A stretch of DNA of 6,758 bases. Origin: Christensenella sp. UBA7102. GTDB taxonomy: Bacteria > Bacillota > Clostridia > Christensenellales > UBA1750. Position 1 is the stretch's first letter; each line of letters starts with the position of its first letter. The stretch is from NCBI GenBank assembly GCA_002492415.1, contig DKYK01000037.1:1-6758 (forward strand), given 5' to 3'. Below are positions 5,769 through 6,758 of the stretch, in pieces. The notes under the pieces are model-generated. The model was not told where the DNA came from. It saw nothing but the letters and a program-made list of their open reading frames with translations, and searched no databases. Made by a program: the position numbers and the translations under genes.

Positions 5769-6589
5769 GGGCGCAGTTCTCCCTCCAAACGCGCCGCGAG
5801 CAACGGCGCGCCGCAGGCCGTGCAGACCTGCGCGCCGCGCCCCAGCATGGCCTTTGCGTCTGCGGCACACAGCTCGTCGGCATTGTGCAGCGCCCACCAG
5901 GGCAGCGTTTTACTATAATTTTCGCGCTCCGAGATGAGCAGCATCCAGCCCACGAGCGCGTTCCGGCGCAGGCCGAACAGGAATTGGGGCAGCTTTTTCT
6001 CCTGCACAGCGCTCATTTCACGGCGCAGAGCATTCCATCCGCCCTGCACCGGCCCCATGGAGGAGCGCTGCAGCTGCTCGAATATCCGCTGTTGCGCGGA
6101 GGCGTCCAACTCCTGCCAGGGCGTGATTTGCAACGGCTCAAGGCGCTTTTCCATCACAAAATTGGTCAGAACCTGCCCGCGCAGCGGCACCTGCTGCTGC
6201 TGAACTACCACATAACCGCGCTTTTCAAAAAAGGGCCGCGCGGTGATGGAGGCGTGCGTGGTGAAGGTCAGAGTATCCACGCGGCGCTCCAGCAGCGTGC
6301 ACAGCGCGGTGGCAACGCCCCGCCCCTGCGCGTCCGCGCTGACAAAGAGCATGTCCAGGTAGCCGGTTTTGTCCATGTTGGCAAAGCCCAAAAGCGCGCC
6401 GTCATCCTCCGCCACGATCGTCGTGCTCGTAAGATACCGCGCGTCCCAGGCCGCAAGATCCACCTCTCCCGTTGCCCAGGCGGACAGTTGTTGTGGGGTA
6501 TAATCGCGGGCATTTACGCGGTGCACGGTATCGTAAAACAGCTTTGCCATACCCTCGCAATCCCGCGTTTCATAGGCTCTAAGTCTCAT
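5765..6589 (-). CDS. GNAT acetyltransferase, YafP-like, with a C-terminal extension
   Basis: Predicted acetyl-CoA-dependent N-acetyltransferase of unknown substrate, 274 residues. Residues 1-150 match the YafP-type GNAT pattern: HRVNARDYTPQQLSAWA (23-39), YLDMLFVSADAQGRGVATAL (77-96) with the acetyl-CoA loop QGRGVA at 88-93, and ASITARPFFEKRGYVVVQQQ (113-132). Single-domain YafP proteins stop near residue 150. Here about 120 more residues follow, with AQQRIFEQLQ (165-174), FLFGLRRNALVGWMLL (203-218), WWALHNADELCAADAKAMLG (231-250) and a CxxC (C256-C259, followed by Gly-Ala-Pro); I do not recognise this part. Start: SD GAGG (6597-6600) lies 7 nt from ATG 6587-6589. An in-frame ATG at 6631 sits in the lepA terminator loop and only 2 nt from its SD-like GGAGG, so it is rejected. 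The stop overlaps the hemW ATG (ATGA), suggesting co-expression. No promoter is visible between the terminator and this gene. Confidence 0.85.
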   Translation of the reverse strand: MRLRAYETRDCEGMAKLFYDTVHRVNARDYTPQQLSAWATGEVDLAAWDARYLTSTTIVAEDDGALLGFANMDKTGYLDMLFVSADAQGRGVATALCTLLERRVDTLTFTTHASITARPFFEKRGYVVVQQQQVPLRGQVLTNFVMEKRLEPLQITPWQELDASAQQRIFEQLQRSSMGPVQGGWNALRREMSAVQEKKLPQFLFGLRRNALVGWMLLISERENYSKTLPWWALHNADELCAADAKAMLGRGAQVCTACGAPLLAARLEGELRP

Positions 6590-6594
6590 ACTCG

Positions 6595-6600
6595 CACCTC
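6595..6600 (-). promoter_or_regulatory. Ribosome binding site that decides the GNAT start
   Basis: Minus-strand GAGGTG, with a 7-nt gap from GAGG to ATG 6587-6589. It supports the start MRLRAYE rather than the in-frame ATG 14 codons upstream inside the terminator. Confidence 0.7.
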
Positions 6601-6611
6601 GTTTGATGTCG

Positions 6612-6649
6612 AAAAAGGGCCGGCGGCACATATCCTCCGGACCCTTTTT
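6612..6649 (-). terminator. Intrinsic terminator after lepA (potentially bidirectional)
   Basis: AAAAAGGG (6612-6619) pairs with CCCTTTTT (6642-6649). CCGG (6620-6623) pairs with CCGG (6637-6640) across a single bulged base at 6641, and two further G-C pairs close a 7-base loop (6627-6633). On the minus strand the GC stem is followed by TTTTT, eight bases after the lepA stop; on the plus strand a T run also follows. It should end lepA transcription, or attenuate readthrough into the GNAT-hemW pair. Confidence 0.8.
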
Positions 6650-6656
6650 TCATGCC

Positions 6657-6758
6657 TTAATCCGCCTTGAGCACTGCGATGAACGCCTCGCTGGGCAGCT
6701 CCACGCTTCCCAGCGTGCGCATGCGCTTTTTGCCTTCCTTCTGCTTCTCCAGCAGCTT
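6657..6758 (-). CDS. lepA: LepA (elongation factor 4), C-terminal 33 codons, cut by the window edge
   Basis: Ribosome-associated translational GTPase. Only the end is visible: KLLEKQKEGKKRMRTLGSVE followed by LPSEAFIAVLKAD and a TAA stop (6657-6659). The KLLEKQKEGKKRM-GSVE-P-EAF-AVLK pattern is the highly conserved LepA C-terminus, which contacts the ribosomal decoding region. The GTPase domains lie beyond base 6758. lepA is a classical upstream neighbour of hemW and hrcA in Firmicutes, which supports the call despite the short length. Confidence 0.93.
   Translation of the reverse strand, partial: KLLEKQKEGKKRMRTLGSVELPSEAFIAVLKAD

Noticed and set aside
5769..5897. N-terminal extension of hemW to 5897
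   Set aside because: The added 43 residues are the GNAT gene in another frame; HemW proteins begin just before YIHIPFC, and an ATG with ATGA overlap is there.
1..6758. CRISPR arrays, tRNA/rRNA genes, insertion sequences
   Set aside because: No regularly spaced repeats, no tRNA-like or rRNA sequence and no transposase-like reading frame on either strand.

Overview
The window looks like a chromosomal segment from a GC-rich Firmicutes/Clostridia-type bacterium. The dnaK operon carries a perfect CIRCE operator and begins with hrcA. DnaK lacks the insertion of about 24 residues that Gram-negative DnaK carries near residue 75. The order lepA ... hemW ... hrcA-grpE-dnaK is the classical Firmicutes layout. 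By eye the GC content is about 60%. All supported genes lie on the minus strand, so transcription runs from high to low coordinates. I cannot name the genus.

Layout from upstream (right) to downstream (left): the last 33 codons of lepA (6657-6758); an intrinsic terminator (6612-6649); a YafP-like GNAT acetyltransferase with an extra C-terminal domain (5765-6589), coupled by an ATGA overlap to hemW (4686-5768); a strong extended -10 promoter (4634-4662) with a 33-codon leader ORF (4508-4609) and a hairpin that buries the next ribosome binding site (4421-4483); a 12-TM DHA3-type MFS efflux protein (3125-4420); two candidate terminators (3075-3094 and 2974-2998); then the heat-shock operon with its promoter (2934-2962), CIRCE (2896-2922), hrcA (1811-2860), grpE (1225-1821) and the first 384 codons of dnaK (1-1154).

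How they work together: HrcA binds CIRCE just downstream of the transcription start and represses its own operon, while GrpE exchanges nucleotide on DnaK. LepA (translation quality) and HemW (heme chaperone) are conserved neighbours. The GNAT and MFS genes are accessory insertions into this block.

The most interesting region is the roughly 207-nt leader of the MFS gene. Promoter, well-initiated short ORF, alternative pairing segments and an SD-sequestering hairpin together look like a drug-inducible translational attenuator of the kind known for erm, cat and mef resistance genes. The promoter, the short ORF with its SD and the hairpin complementarity are directly visible. The attenuation mechanism and any inducer are inference. 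No stretch over 300 bases lacks a gene; the two gaps of about 265 bases (2861-3124 and 4421-4685) are filled by the regulatory elements listed.
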